From the IMG/VR virus record IMGVR_UViG_3300046535_001092, positions 33,164-97,163 of that record: a DNA stretch of 64,000 nucleotides; one strand, given 5' to 3'. The notes beneath the pieces were generated by a model. The model made no database searches. It worked only from the letters and a program-made list of their open reading frames with translations, and was not told where the DNA came from. The DNA is from a virus. Positions 49,183 through 58,774 of the stretch are shown in pieces. Each line of letters begins with the position of its first letter. The stretch's first letter is position 1. Position numbers and translations under genes: made by a program.

Positions 49183-49839
49183 TTATGGGAGGGTAATGGT
49201 TTTATAGTCTACAATGACTACTAGACTATTAGCAGCATTTCCACCTGTGAGGTTACCTAAAGCTGCGTTAGAGATAGTAAGTTTTAAGGCTGTATTTGCA
49301 TTAGTAACTGACTGCCCAACAAAGGTTGTTATACCCCAATCATTAAAGTCTTCATTCTCAGAGGATGGACAAGTGATTGACTGGATAACACCTGTAGTTG
49401 ATGTAAGAAGATCACTTAATTGGGTAAACCCTGCAATTGTCGAGTCATTCCCAATATAGTTACTAGCATCATCTACCCACTTAGCGAACATATAACCATC
49501 TGGACTGATGTTTGTATAAGCAGTTGCTCCTGCCTTAAATACGAAGGTGATAAGGGAGGGCCAGATAATCTTGCCTGCCCCAGGCGCTGCTACTAGGGTG
49601 ATAGGGGTGGTTGGGAGGGCTAGGATATTGGCGTTAGTGAGGGTGACTGTGGCTGAGCCTGAACCTGTGGAGCCTGTTCCACCAATCTGGAACCATGCAC
49701 CACTATACCAGATGAACACACTCCCGGTGTCAGTCTCATAGAATTCTACGAGGATGTTGACAGGGGGGTTGGGGACGAACGCTAGTCTGTCAGCGTTGGT
49801 GCCATAAGTGAGGAATTTGTCTAAGGTAGTATCTGACAT
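49183..49839 (-). CDS. tandem beta protein 1 of 3
   Basis: 218 residues. After an N-terminal 65-residue extension (SDTTLDKFLTYGTNADRLAF, VNILVEFYETDTGSVFIWY) the repeat-family core begins VTLTNANILALPTTPITLVAAPG and ends GNLTGGNAANSLVVIVDYKT. It differs from the other copies by this extension. Surface or decoration protein by analogy. Confidence 0.7.
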   Translation of the reverse strand: MSDTTLDKFLTYGTNADRLAFVPNPPVNILVEFYETDTGSVFIWYSGAWFQIGGTGSTGSGSATVTLTNANILALPTTPITLVAAPGAGKIIWPSLITFVFKAGATAYTNISPDGYMFAKWVDDASNYIGNDSTIAGFTQLSDLLTSTTGVIQSITCPSSENEDFNDWGITTFVGQSVTNANTALKLTISNAALGNLTGGNAANSLVVIVDYKTITLP

Positions 49840-49840
49840 A

Positions 49841-50341
49841 TTATGGTACGAATGGGACTAGGACTGGATGACCTAGGCCGTCTGAGATGAATGTTAGAGG
49901 TTCTACGCCTGTGGCTAGGGGGATGTATGAGACGGAGGAACCTGTGGCTGAGAGGGTGAGGTTGGTCATGTCTAGACCAACACCTAGAGCAATTTGTTGC
50001 CAGTCTCCTCCACCAAATAACTCACCTCTACCTAGGAGGACAGAGTTTGTAGTAGCCTGGGTGAAATGGTTATAGGCGAGTCTAGACTTAACACCTGTAG
50101 CTACGTTAACTTTATCCCAGGTAGGTTTAAAGTGAAGCCCCGTGTTAGAAACATATTGGGGAACAATGGTCTTATTTCCACCAATAGCATCACCTGTAAG
50201 GGTGCCATCATCATTGAAAGCTACTGCCCATTGCCTGGAGATAGCAAGTCTAAGCTGTTCGAACTCTTCTGCTACGAAGGTTCTAGCCTGTTCCCAGGGG
50301 AGGTTAAGGTAGTCGCTAAAGATACCGCCAAAGGTTGACAT
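49841..50341 (-). CDS. tail- or head-associated beta protein
   Basis: 166 residues. N-terminal helix with EQARTFVAEEFEQLRLAISR, then a beta-rich part ending with YIPLATGVEPLTFISDGLG. Sits directly after the stopper gene (shared base). Possibly a tail-tip, needle or connector component; not recognised. Confidence 0.65.
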   Translation of the reverse strand: MSTFGGIFSDYLNLPWEQARTFVAEEFEQLRLAISRQWAVAFNDDGTLTGDAIGGNKTIVPQYVSNTGLHFKPTWDKVNVATGVKSRLAYNHFTQATTNSVLLGRGELFGGGDWQQIALGVGLDMTNLTLSATGSSVSYIPLATGVEPLTFISDGLGHPVLVPFVP

Positions 50342-52224
50342 TAGGTGTCCGAAATCTCAATCTGAAGAGTTTTCATAGAGGACATATCAAGGTTATCGAA
50401 CACCTTGATAACAGTGTTCTCATTGTTCTCAGGAACGAGATCAGTAACTACGCTGTTAACTTCTTTGCCAAAGTCCCTGATGAATCTGACATTGAGGGTG
50501 GTGCCTGGGTCATCTACTGGGAGGGCTAGGAGTGCTGCAGTCATGGCTCCCCACCGATTAAGGAGACCATTAGCGATGTAGGGGCGGGTTAAAATCTTAG
50601 CCTTATAGTCCACGCCATTGTCTTGGTTGGTGATGTCGATACGCTGGATGAAGTTAGGCGCAACGTAGCCGCCATAGGGCCTAAACGACAAATGTGGCAC
50701 CCCTGCATCGTCCTCAATAATCTCTGGGACAATGGTAGAGCACCATGCTTCTGTAATAGCCCCTGTAACTACGGACCAACCACAGTGGGTACCATCTGGC
50801 TTGGATTCGATCTCAGTAATCTGAGAGACTAGACCAAAAGCTGGTGCGTTTGATCCGTCATATGCTACCCACCACTTTACCTGGCGTAGGTCAGGGTAGT
50901 AGACGCCGTGAGCGATAACCTTAGTGGCTGAGGTGTTGATGTGAAGCCAGGTATCATTAAGGTCTTGCATGTACTGCAAGCCTCCTGAGCCAATTCTGGC
51001 TGGTCCAGCTTGTGGGTCGAGGAAGTAAACACATGCTCTACCATATTCGTCTACTCCGTTTACGATAGAACCAATGATTGCACCACGGGAAGGAGAGATT
51101 AGAAATGACTCGTAGGCACCATCTAACTTACCTGTACGCTGAATCTTATAGATTCTATTATGTTTGAATGCGTAAAAGGAGCCGTTGATGGGGGCTGAGA
51201 TGCCTGTAAGCTGACCGCCATCTAACCAGTCTAGGTCGATAAAGTTATCAGTTCGTAGTGGGATACGCTCATCGTTACCAAATCCTGTAGCTGCATAGAC
51301 TGGTGTCCAGTAGAGTCTGGAATCATGCTCAGGATCTTCCCAGGAACCACCAAAGATAACCCGGTCCTGATCCTGGGTACAGAACCGGACAGAGGGAATG
51401 AGGTCATAGTCGCCAATTTCAGCTGAGAGTTCACCTAAGTTGGCATAATCAGTGGCTGGAATTGTAGTGTCTGTGTAGGTAGTTGTTCCAATTGGAACGG
51501 TAGCAATAACATAGAAGTCACCATCTCCATCAGATGCTTCTACTTCCCAAAAATTCTCACCTTCGTCTACGATAGCTGGGCGAGTGATAATAACTCCTGC
51601 TCCAGCACCAGAAGGGGTGAACGATAACTCAGGGGACGGCTCACTTCTTCTTAGAATCTTAACTCCCACCTTCTCAATGAACCTAACACGGTAGATGCGG
51701 ACATCGGTAAATGCTCCACCACCTGTATCTACTGCTGTGGGAGCTAGGATTGGTTCAGCGATGCCTGTTCTACGAATAGTGGTTCCATCCCATACGTGCA
51801 TTCTGTCTACACCACTCTTGTAGGCTACGAACCACTTACCGTGGATGGAGGTAGTTTGGATCTGATAGATATATGGGTTATTCGTATTGATATCATCCTT
51901 AACTGTGGGGATGGTCCACACGTTCATATTGCGGTAGGCGATAGAGTAGGAGGTACCTTCGGTAGCAGCAATGGCCCATAGCCAGCTGTCTTTAATCTCG
52001 GCAAACTTAGGCTGATAAGTTGATAGAGATACAACAACTGCCTCATCATCAAGACTAGAGTCACCTAGATCAATAGGCTCCATACCTCTTCTACGCTCAC
52101 CTAGAGTTGAGCTGAAGAACTCTACGTTCTCCGCCAACACGCATTGGTTGTCTGGGAGAGCATGAGCTGGGTCTGTATTATTCATGCCGCCTTTGATGTT
52201 AGCGATGATTAGGTCTTTAGGCAT
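50341..52224 (-). CDS. stopper/tail-hub protein (P22 gp10-like)
   Basis: 627 residues. The start MPKDLIIANIKGGMNNTDPAHALPDNQCVLAENVEFFSSTLGERRRG in pieces shows GGMNNTDP, DNQ and AENVEF, typical of the tail-hub/stopper proteins of podoviruses, which close the head and attach the tail needle. It is beta-rich with long insertions. It lies next to the adaptor gene as in P22-type genomes. Assignment from layout and the N-terminal motif. Confidence 0.75.
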   Translation of the reverse strand: MPKDLIIANIKGGMNNTDPAHALPDNQCVLAENVEFFSSTLGERRRGMEPIDLGDSSLDDEAVVVSLSTYQPKFAEIKDSWLWAIAATEGTSYSIAYRNMNVWTIPTVKDDINTNNPYIYQIQTTSIHGKWFVAYKSGVDRMHVWDGTTIRRTGIAEPILAPTAVDTGGGAFTDVRIYRVRFIEKVGVKILRRSEPSPELSFTPSGAGAGVIITRPAIVDEGENFWEVEASDGDGDFYVIATVPIGTTTYTDTTIPATDYANLGELSAEIGDYDLIPSVRFCTQDQDRVIFGGSWEDPEHDSRLYWTPVYAATGFGNDERIPLRTDNFIDLDWLDGGQLTGISAPINGSFYAFKHNRIYKIQRTGKLDGAYESFLISPSRGAIIGSIVNGVDEYGRACVYFLDPQAGPARIGSGGLQYMQDLNDTWLHINTSATKVIAHGVYYPDLRQVKWWVAYDGSNAPAFGLVSQITEIESKPDGTHCGWSVVTGAITEAWCSTIVPEIIEDDAGVPHLSFRPYGGYVAPNFIQRIDITNQDNGVDYKAKILTRPYIANGLLNRWGAMTAALLALPVDDPGTTLNVRFIRDFGKEVNSVVTDLVPENNENTVIKVFDNLDMSSMKTLQIEISDT

Positions 52225-52227
52225 AAG

Positions 52228-52950
52228 TTAAGCCCACATACCAATACGTGAGAACCACTGGCGATACCAGAGTTGATTAGGTCGATTTTTGCCTTGATAG
52301 AGGTCGAGGTAGGCTGACTTGGCAATGAACATGCGGAGGTCGGAAAGTCTAAGCTGGTAACTTTGCTCTCTAACCTGAGCTAGTTCAGGCTTTTCCATCT
52401 TATTTAGTTCATCTGCCATAGCACCTTCGATGAGGATGTCATGGTAGTCAGTAGGCATGAAGGGGACTGCGTCATCTTCTAGGATGGGAGCTACGTCGTA
52501 GCCTTCAAAGTTGAGGGTCTGAGAGTCTACAGTGGAGTCGCCAGTGGGAGTGGCAAAGCTGTCCAGGCGGATAGTGGACATGCCAGCACCCATGCGCTTG
52601 AGTGCCCATCCTCTGGCGGGCCGCTCTAGATCTCTCATGTTATCTAGCTCGTCAAAGGTAAGTTCTTTGAGAACTAAGATACCTTCAGGGTCATCTCCTG
52701 TGCCGATGGTGGTAATCTTCATGATCTTCTCTAGGCCAATAACATCCATCTCTGGAAGATTAGGCCATCGAGCCGTGTCATTAGGATCTACTATGAGGGT
52801 GAAGGTCGCTCTTCTAGATGTGATTAGGCCAATAGAGGAAGTTGTCTTCTTGTAACGTTCATTAACCCTCTGACCTACACGAACTCTAGCATCCTCAGAG
52901 GTGAGGTTAAGTCTAGTCATTACGTCTTGTACGATTTCGTCAAAGGTCAT
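52228..52950 (-). CDS. head-tail adaptor protein (P22 gp4-like)
   Basis: 240 residues. Helical N-terminus (DEIVQDVMTRLNLTSEDARVRVGQRVNERYKKTTSSIGL), a central beta part, and DVAPILEDDAVPFMPTDYHDILIEGAMADELNKM, which matches the gp4 adaptor of podoviruses (P-x-Y-H-x-x-I--GA). It attaches to the portal and receives the stopper. Three bases from the next gene. Confidence 0.75.
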   Translation of the reverse strand: MTFDEIVQDVMTRLNLTSEDARVRVGQRVNERYKKTTSSIGLITSRRATFTLIVDPNDTARWPNLPEMDVIGLEKIMKITTIGTGDDPEGILVLKELTFDELDNMRDLERPARGWALKRMGAGMSTIRLDSFATPTGDSTVDSQTLNFEGYDVAPILEDDAVPFMPTDYHDILIEGAMADELNKMEKPELAQVREQSYQLRLSDLRMFIAKSAYLDLYQGKNRPNQLWYRQWFSRIGMWA

Positions 52951-52962
52951 TAGAGGGTCCTA

Positions 52963-53097
52963 TTACTTCTTCTTGTTAGACTTGCCAGCTTTACTTAAGG
53001 CGATAGCAACTGCCTGCTTCTGAGGCTTACCAGCTTGCATCTCGGCCTTGATATTGTAACTGACTACTGATTTACTTGATCCATTGAGTAGCGGCAT
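52963..53097 (-). CDS. 44-residue small phage protein
   Basis: MPLLNGSSKSVVSYNIKAEM...AGKPQKQAVAIALSKAGKSNKKK. The core GKPQKQAVAIALSKAGK is a well-known small phage structural-operon protein of unknown function. Basic C-terminus. Found by reading the gap between larger genes. Confidence 0.65.
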   Translation of the reverse strand: MPLLNGSSKSVVSYNIKAEMQAGKPQKQAVAIALSKAGKSNKKK

Positions 53098-53099
53098 GG

Positions 53100-55238
53100 T
53101 TAAGCTCTTTCTTCTTCGCGTGTCTTGATGTCGAATCTAATGAGTTCCCAACGTGGGACTGTGGAGATAGAAGGGGGTGGAACTGGAGGTACCGGAGGTA
53201 GAATTGCCTTCCTAGTGATCCATATTGGGCAAGACTGTGAAGCTCCAAATCGAGCTGTGGGGGCTATGGTAATTTGTGGAAGGAAGGCGGCGTTGGTATC
53301 TCCCCCAGGTGCGTAGCGAGCAAACTCATAATTCGGGATGAGATCACCAGTGGTAGAGATAGTTGAAACATCACTCACCTTAACATTGCGGTACTCGCTG
53401 AAACCACTCTGAGTATAGCTGCCAAGAAAGTTGAAGGCTTCCTGAATCCAAACCCAGTAGGAATTGGGATCGTCTAAGGCGTGAGTAAGGCGGTCTAGGA
53501 GGTTAGGTATGGCTAGTGAGCTAACTAATGCCCCCGCTGGGGTGTAGGTGTTGACAAGACCATCGTGGTTATTCTTGACAAAGGGGACTACGATATTTCC
53601 GTCCTGTAGGACTAGAATGTCGCAGGAACCACCTGAGATGTTTGGCCTAGTGTGGTAACCTACAGGGGCAGCCGTAAGGTCAGACATTGCAATGTTATTG
53701 ACAAGGTCCCATCTCTTAATAGCGTTGTCGGTATTGGTTCCAACTGTATAGTAGAGGATGGTGTCGTCTAATGATACAGCCATTCCCATAAACACAAAAC
53801 CTGTAATTGGGATATCCCAAATCGTAGCACCAGGTAACCCAGTAACAGAGTCAATAGTCGTAACTTTAGCTAATGTATTGCTCATTGCCTGTCCGACATA
53901 GAACGTATCGCTTCGATTACTTGTTACAAGGTAACCCCTATTGGTCATCGGAGGAACAGCTATTCTGCTGAAGAGGAGGTTTAGATCCGCATCATACATG
54001 AATAGGTATTCATTCGCGTCGATGACATCATCACCACTTAGAAGTAGAGTACCATTCGGCAGGCATTCTGTGTTGTTGGCGATAGGGAAGAGGTTCTTAA
54101 ACTTAAGAGGTTGCCCTGTTGATGCACTTAGGAGAGCTAGAGGAAGCCCAAACTCACCATCTCCGTCATCTGTAATAGCAAGAGAGCCTATTGGCACAAC
54201 TTCATCAGGTGCTTTTAGTCCTGTATATAATAGGACGGCAGGGGTAACCGCTGTACCACCATGCGAGTGTACTTGGCAGTAGTAGGTATGGCCTTCAAAG
54301 ACTGGGACTTGGATGGGAGCATTGAAGTTGCTACCATTGATAAACACTATGTAGTAGACACCATTGTTAGCGTTGTCTAAGCCATCATAGATATAGGTTT
54401 CTGGAACGTAGCCTGTGTTAAAGGTGCCATAGTTACAGAGACCAATGACCGTGTCACCTGCTACTGCGGTGTACTTAAACCATACATCGTGGGTGGTAGT
54501 GTCTCTTACATTCTCTACATAGGCTACAGGGAGAGCACCTAGGTCAATAGCGGTGGCAGGGGTAAGGTTGGGGATACCGCTGACAATGATTGGACCGTCA
54601 GATAAGGTAGCAGTTCCGACTAGTGTCCAGGTTCTATTGTTACCTGATACATCTGTGAGATCGGCTGGACCTGTGAGAGGGGTGTCACAGAAGGGAGTCG
54701 CGTGGACGGCTGTAGCCGAGCACATTTCCGCTTTGATCTCGGTGGCCGTGAGCTTAGCTTGGAAGGAACGGTAGTATTGGAAGGCAAGATTAGGTGAGAC
54801 ACCCGTTAAATCAAATCCAAGTCTTTCAGCAGCAAATGTAGCCGCACTAAGGTCTACAGCAGTGGCAGCCTGAAAGAGATTCCCATTCATATAGTATGAA
54901 GCTATATGAGTAGTGGCATCGTAGGTTACTGCAATGTGCGCCCAGATAGTTTGAATCTGAGTAGCAGGGTTTGTACTCGTTGTTGTCGGGACATTATTTT
55001 GTGAGAATAGAATTAAGTTGTCACTTAATGCTTCTGTAGAAAGATTAGAAGAGCTAATAGTTACTGCTGCTGCAGCAAATGTAGCATCTCCTAGAACTGA
55101 TGCAGTCCTATTGTTCCCACTAACACGAGGTCCAGTAAAAGTCACCCAGTACATGAACGTGAAGTCACTCGCAGGACTGAGGAAGCTGCCAGTTGTGCGG
55201 GCAAGGCCATTCCCTGTAGTGGTAAACTTAATCGCCAT
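53100..55238 (-). CDS. LamG-containing surface/fibre protein
   Basis: 712 residues. Residues 1-175 form a LamG/concanavalin-like domain (FMYWVTFTG, HIAVTYDATTHIASYYMNG); 215-340 a PPC-like beta sandwich (ATAIDLGALPVAYVENVRD, DVWFKYTAVAGDTVI); 350-650 repeated strands resembling a propeller. The last residues (STVPRWELIRFDIKTREEERA) recur in the next gene. Probably an adsorption or carbohydrate-binding appendage, exported with the virion. Shares one base with the 978-residue gene. Confidence 0.7.
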   Translation of the reverse strand: MAIKFTTTGNGLARTTGSFLSPASDFTFMYWVTFTGPRVSGNNRTASVLGDATFAAAAVTISSSNLSTEALSDNLILFSQNNVPTTTSTNPATQIQTIWAHIAVTYDATTHIASYYMNGNLFQAATAVDLSAATFAAERLGFDLTGVSPNLAFQYYRSFQAKLTATEIKAEMCSATAVHATPFCDTPLTGPADLTDVSGNNRTWTLVGTATLSDGPIIVSGIPNLTPATAIDLGALPVAYVENVRDTTTHDVWFKYTAVAGDTVIGLCNYGTFNTGYVPETYIYDGLDNANNGVYYIVFINGSNFNAPIQVPVFEGHTYYCQVHSHGGTAVTPAVLLYTGLKAPDEVVPIGSLAITDDGDGEFGLPLALLSASTGQPLKFKNLFPIANNTECLPNGTLLLSGDDVIDANEYLFMYDADLNLLFSRIAVPPMTNRGYLVTSNRSDTFYVGQAMSNTLAKVTTIDSVTGLPGATIWDIPITGFVFMGMAVSLDDTILYYTVGTNTDNAIKRWDLVNNIAMSDLTAAPVGYHTRPNISGGSCDILVLQDGNIVVPFVKNNHDGLVNTYTPAGALVSSLAIPNLLDRLTHALDDPNSYWVWIQEAFNFLGSYTQSGFSEYRNVKVSDVSTISTTGDLIPNYEFARYAPGGDTNAAFLPQITIAPTARFGASQSCPIWITRKAILPPVPPVPPPSISTVPRWELIRFDIKTREEERA

Positions 55239-58174
55239 TAAGCCCTCTCCTCATCTCTAGGCTTAGCATCGAACCTATGAAGTTCCCATCTAGGGATTGT
55301 GGAGATAATGGGGTTAGGAGGGTTAGGTGGAGCGAATGGGTTAGCTCGATAGAGGACTATGGAGGTGCAAGAAGCATAACCTAGCTGTGTCCAAACATCC
55401 ACAACCTGTGCTCCGGTCTGCATGTCGAACTTGAAGAGGGAGGTGGAGTCCTGGTCGAGGACCCAGAAGAATCTACCGTCATCTTGAAGTTCTACGTCTG
55501 CTAAGGAGAGGGAACGATCTGGAGCATTAGTCGTATAGGTTGTTACAATGTTACCAGCTAGATCTGTACGGTAGATATTAGAGCCGTTGGTGTAGAGCAT
55601 CCCTCCATTAGGTGTGGTCGCGGTGATGGGTAGGGGGAAGACACCTTTGAGACCTGGGTTAGGACCGGTACCGACAGGGACTGTGGCAAAGTCGGGGAGT
55701 TGAGTATTACCTGCTACATCATAAGCTTTGATCTTGACACCACCGTTAGGTAGATACCATCCACCTGAGGTGTAATAGAAGATAGTACCAGTTGCTGGAT
55801 CAAGCTGACCATAGTTGGATCCACCGACTTCCATAGCAGTTGTGCCAATGGTAGCTTCTGGGAATGGAGCACCTGGTTGATCATCAGCATGGATACAGTC
55901 TATGGTGTTAAGATCCCCTGTCCCATTAAGAGCTACAGTATCTTGGTAAGAGAAGAGGTTATCATCTACGTGCTTGAAGCCATCTCCGAACCATCCCGCT
56001 GTGAGCATACCTGTATCGCGGGCAATATCGATGGCTGCGAGGTGGACATTATGAAAAAATGGATAGGTGCCGAAGTGTGAGCCTAGTGGGTCGCTCATGA
56101 AATCGATTTCAGCTGTGCCAATGTTAAGGGTGGCGAGGTCTACGATTTCAATAAAATCATAACCCTGGCCGAAGATCGCACAGTAGAGCCTAAGACCTGT
56201 ATGATCTGGGGGACCATTGAAGTCCGTCATTGGACGAAGAGTGTAGTCGATGGCTAGCCCAGAGACAGCGAGTCCACCGAAACCGCTAGTAATGGCAGCA
56301 AGAACACCGTCTTTTGTGTAGCGGGCTACGAAACTTGCAGAGCCTAGAATAACATCCCCATCAGCTAGATCTTGTGCATAGAGGACTTGGAACCGAACCA
56401 TTCCGCCTGCAGAGGGTGAATGGTAAATATCACTATAACCTTCGACATAGAAGTAGTAGGTAGTACCAGCTACAGCATTAAAAATGCTATTAGAACAAGA
56501 AGTGATAGGAGTGTGTGTTGTGCCGTCAAGGAGGGTAACTCCTGGTCCACCATTGCCTGTCCAGACATGGATATTTGTAGGCTGGACACTGCCAATTGTG
56601 TGAGGAATGACTTGACCATCACGCTCAGCTGTCCACTTATACCATAATGAACGAGTACCCTGATCGGTAGTGCGGTTGTCTAGGAAGCCACTATCGAATG
56701 GAAGGGTGCCGATATCCTGGGCAGTAGCAAAGGTGTTATTAGGAAGCGGGGTAATCGTGACTGTCTGCTCGACAAAGGTATGAGAGAAGTCAAAGTAGGA
56801 TAGTCTCGGGAAACCATCGTTCTGCTCTGCATCTCCAGCAGTTGCATCAGCACATCCAGGACTATTGATATCTAGAACACCATTACCTGCAATAGCAAGG
56901 CCACGATAGTTAGAGCAGCCATAGTGCATCCTTGCTACGTTCCATTTATTAGGTGGGAAGACAGGTGCTGGAAAGGAGGTAGCATTGGTTGCATGATAAC
57001 CAAGTTCAATACAGACTCTATCACCAGCTTGACAAACTACTGAGTTGAGTGTCTGAGCACCTATAAGGTCACTGAAGGTAAGAGTGATAGGATTCCAAGG
57101 CTTGGTGTCTGTATACTTGTCTAATAGGGTTCCTCTAATAGTGCAGGAGTCACCAACTGAGACATACATGTGGACTCTAAAATAACCTGTAGGGATTGGG
57201 TTACCCGTAGATGTATCATTTCTAACAATACCTACAGCAACACATAGGTTGAAGGTGCCATCTATGGTTTGAGCGGCTAGAGGAGGAGTGAAGTATCTAA
57301 ACTGGAGTTCGTTAACTGTGTCTTTGTTTGTAGAGATCTGGTAAGCTTGGATGATTCCCCCATCACTCTTAAACTGGGAGAGTTCAAAGGGTCTATGCCA
57401 GTTAGAATATCCACCTGGTCCATCAGCGTTGCCGTCCCACTCACCATGCAGGGGACCATAGATGAAGGTTGGAAGACCTCTCGTAGAAAGGTAGTAGCGA
57501 GTACCGGATGAGGTTGAGGTGATGTCTTGCTGAAAGACAGCAATGATCCCTACGTTATCACCTGTGACTGTACATTTCCATACATCAGTTGTACCTGGAA
57601 CAGCTTTAGTTACACAGCCACTTGTAAGAGATGCCGCTGTCGCATTGCCACCAGTGTTCTGGGCAAGATGGTTAATAGAAATATCTGCGTAGACTTGAAC
57701 AGCTGGAAACTGATAGGGTTGAAAGATGTTGCCAAAGTTGTTGGCTGAGCCAGCTGCAACCATCCCAAAGATAAGTTGATGTGGTAGAGTTGTAGTAACA
57801 GCTGGGGCAATGTTAGCTGGGGCTGTAGCATTGGCTTGGGAGACAGCACTTACTACAATATCTCCACTTGTAAGACCGCCTGTGAAGGTGACGATATGTC
57901 CCTGTGCAGCTGTGGCTAGTCCTGTGATTGAGTAGCTAGCACCTTCGCCTGAGGCCCTCCTCCAGTACATCTCCCCACGAATAGCGCTACTAATATTCTG
58001 AGCTACAAGGGTCCAACCTGCAGGCATGGTCGCGTAGCTCGTCCCCTTGTGGGAGAGGCACATGATCATGATATCACCATCAACTGTAGTGTTTGGTTTG
58101 GTGATAGAGAGGGAGGTTGTTCCGGTGGCTGAGATTGAGCGCTGTTTGATTCCCCAGCCTGGGGCGATAGGCAT
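55238..58174 (-). CDS. large surface/fibre protein, paralogue of the 712-residue one
   Basis: 978 residues. The N-terminal ~470 is beta-rich and contains KPNTTVDGDIMIMCLSHKG, whose start resembles the fibre-like proteins at 61577 and 63351. Residues 480-590 hold the PPC-like domain (NNTFATAQDIGTLPF, SLWYKWTAERDGQVI) shared with the 712-residue protein, followed by propeller-like strands and the same tail STIPRWELHRFDAKPRDEERA. Likely receptor-binding or glycan-binding. Confidence 0.7.
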   Translation of the reverse strand: MPIAPGWGIKQRSISATGTTSLSITKPNTTVDGDIMIMCLSHKGTSYATMPAGWTLVAQNISSAIRGEMYWRRASGEGASYSITGLATAAQGHIVTFTGGLTSGDIVVSAVSQANATAPANIAPAVTTTLPHQLIFGMVAAGSANNFGNIFQPYQFPAVQVYADISINHLAQNTGGNATAASLTSGCVTKAVPGTTDVWKCTVTGDNVGIIAVFQQDITSTSSGTRYYLSTRGLPTFIYGPLHGEWDGNADGPGGYSNWHRPFELSQFKSDGGIIQAYQISTNKDTVNELQFRYFTPPLAAQTIDGTFNLCVAVGIVRNDTSTGNPIPTGYFRVHMYVSVGDSCTIRGTLLDKYTDTKPWNPITLTFSDLIGAQTLNSVVCQAGDRVCIELGYHATNATSFPAPVFPPNKWNVARMHYGCSNYRGLAIAGNGVLDINSPGCADATAGDAEQNDGFPRLSYFDFSHTFVEQTVTITPLPNNTFATAQDIGTLPFDSGFLDNRTTDQGTRSLWYKWTAERDGQVIPHTIGSVQPTNIHVWTGNGGPGVTLLDGTTHTPITSCSNSIFNAVAGTTYYFYVEGYSDIYHSPSAGGMVRFQVLYAQDLADGDVILGSASFVARYTKDGVLAAITSGFGGLAVSGLAIDYTLRPMTDFNGPPDHTGLRLYCAIFGQGYDFIEIVDLATLNIGTAEIDFMSDPLGSHFGTYPFFHNVHLAAIDIARDTGMLTAGWFGDGFKHVDDNLFSYQDTVALNGTGDLNTIDCIHADDQPGAPFPEATIGTTAMEVGGSNYGQLDPATGTIFYYTSGGWYLPNGGVKIKAYDVAGNTQLPDFATVPVGTGPNPGLKGVFPLPITATTPNGGMLYTNGSNIYRTDLAGNIVTTYTTNAPDRSLSLADVELQDDGRFFWVLDQDSTSLFKFDMQTGAQVVDVWTQLGYASCTSIVLYRANPFAPPNPPNPIISTIPRWELHRFDAKPRDEERA

Positions 58175-58176
58175 GG

Positions 58177-58353
58177 TTAGGGTTGGTCCTTATACTTCTC
58201 TATGAACTTATGAGCGTGAGAGACTAGATCTTTGACTGGAGTGCCTGGGGCATACATCCTACGAATGGTGTGGACAATAAGACCCATCTTCTTGGTTTTA
58301 GTGGCGTCTTTAACAGTCATGTACTGAATGGAGCGGGGGGATCCTATCGGCAT
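58177..58353 (-). CDS. 58-residue basic protein
   Basis: MPIGSPRSIQYMTVKDATKTKKMG, then a helix IVHTIRRMYAPGTPVKDLVSHAHKFIEKY. ATG 58353 lies 55 bases from a good promoter (58408-58436), so it leads the transcript for the downstream structural genes. Not recognised. Confidence 0.55.
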   Translation of the reverse strand: MPIGSPRSIQYMTVKDATKTKKMGLIVHTIRRMYAPGTPVKDLVSHAHKFIEKYKDQP

Positions 58354-58450
58354 TGGAGTGAGTGGATGAGGGGGTTGATGAGGAAAAGGCGGCAGGTAAT
58401 GACAAATATTATACCATAAATGACCCAGAATAGCAAGTATTTAGAGGGCA
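58354..58450. other. non-coding gap with - strand promoter
   Basis: Ninety-seven bases without a gene. It holds the 58408-58436 promoter and no clear terminator before it. Confidence 0.5.
58408..58436 (-). promoter_or_regulatory. extended -10 promoter for structural genes
   Basis: On the - strand TTGCTA (58436-58431), 17-base spacer, and TATAAT (58413-58408) preceded by TGG, an extended -10. It sits before 58353 and could boost the tail and structural genes that follow. Confidence 0.65.
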
Positions 58451-58771
58451 TTAACTGGTTCTCACACCTGGCTTTACGGTGAATGTGCCTATCGACAAAA
58501 CAGAGTAGTCATCGGTATTGGTACGGACTACGTCATAGACATAGGATCCTGGCTGGATTGAGGTGTTGTCTCTATCTATGATGACTTTGAAAGTGCCATT
58601 GGTAGGATCTACAAGGCTTCCATCAATGGAGCAGATGGCCGAGTTTGAGGTGTAACTTTTCTTCAGGGTGAAGGCGACAGTCCAATCAGTGATATCTTCA
58701 ACTGGACTCATAGTGAAGTCGAGTTCGATGTCTTCACCCTTGTAGATTATGATGTCTTGGACTTTAGCCAT
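58451..58771 (-). CDS. BppU-like baseplate/tail beta protein
   Basis: 106 residues. DIIIYKGEDIELDFTM, DWTVAFTLKKS, GTFKVIIDRDNTSIQPGSYVYDVVR resembles the N-terminal Ig-like domain of BppU and related tail proteins, which attach receptor-binding parts to the baseplate. Four bases after the repeat protein gene. Confidence 0.65.
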   Translation of the reverse strand: MAKVQDIIIYKGEDIELDFTMSPVEDITDWTVAFTLKKSYTSNSAICSIDGSLVDPTNGTFKVIIDRDNTSIQPGSYVYDVVRTNTDDYSVLSIGTFTVKPGVRTS

Positions 58772-58774
58772 AGT

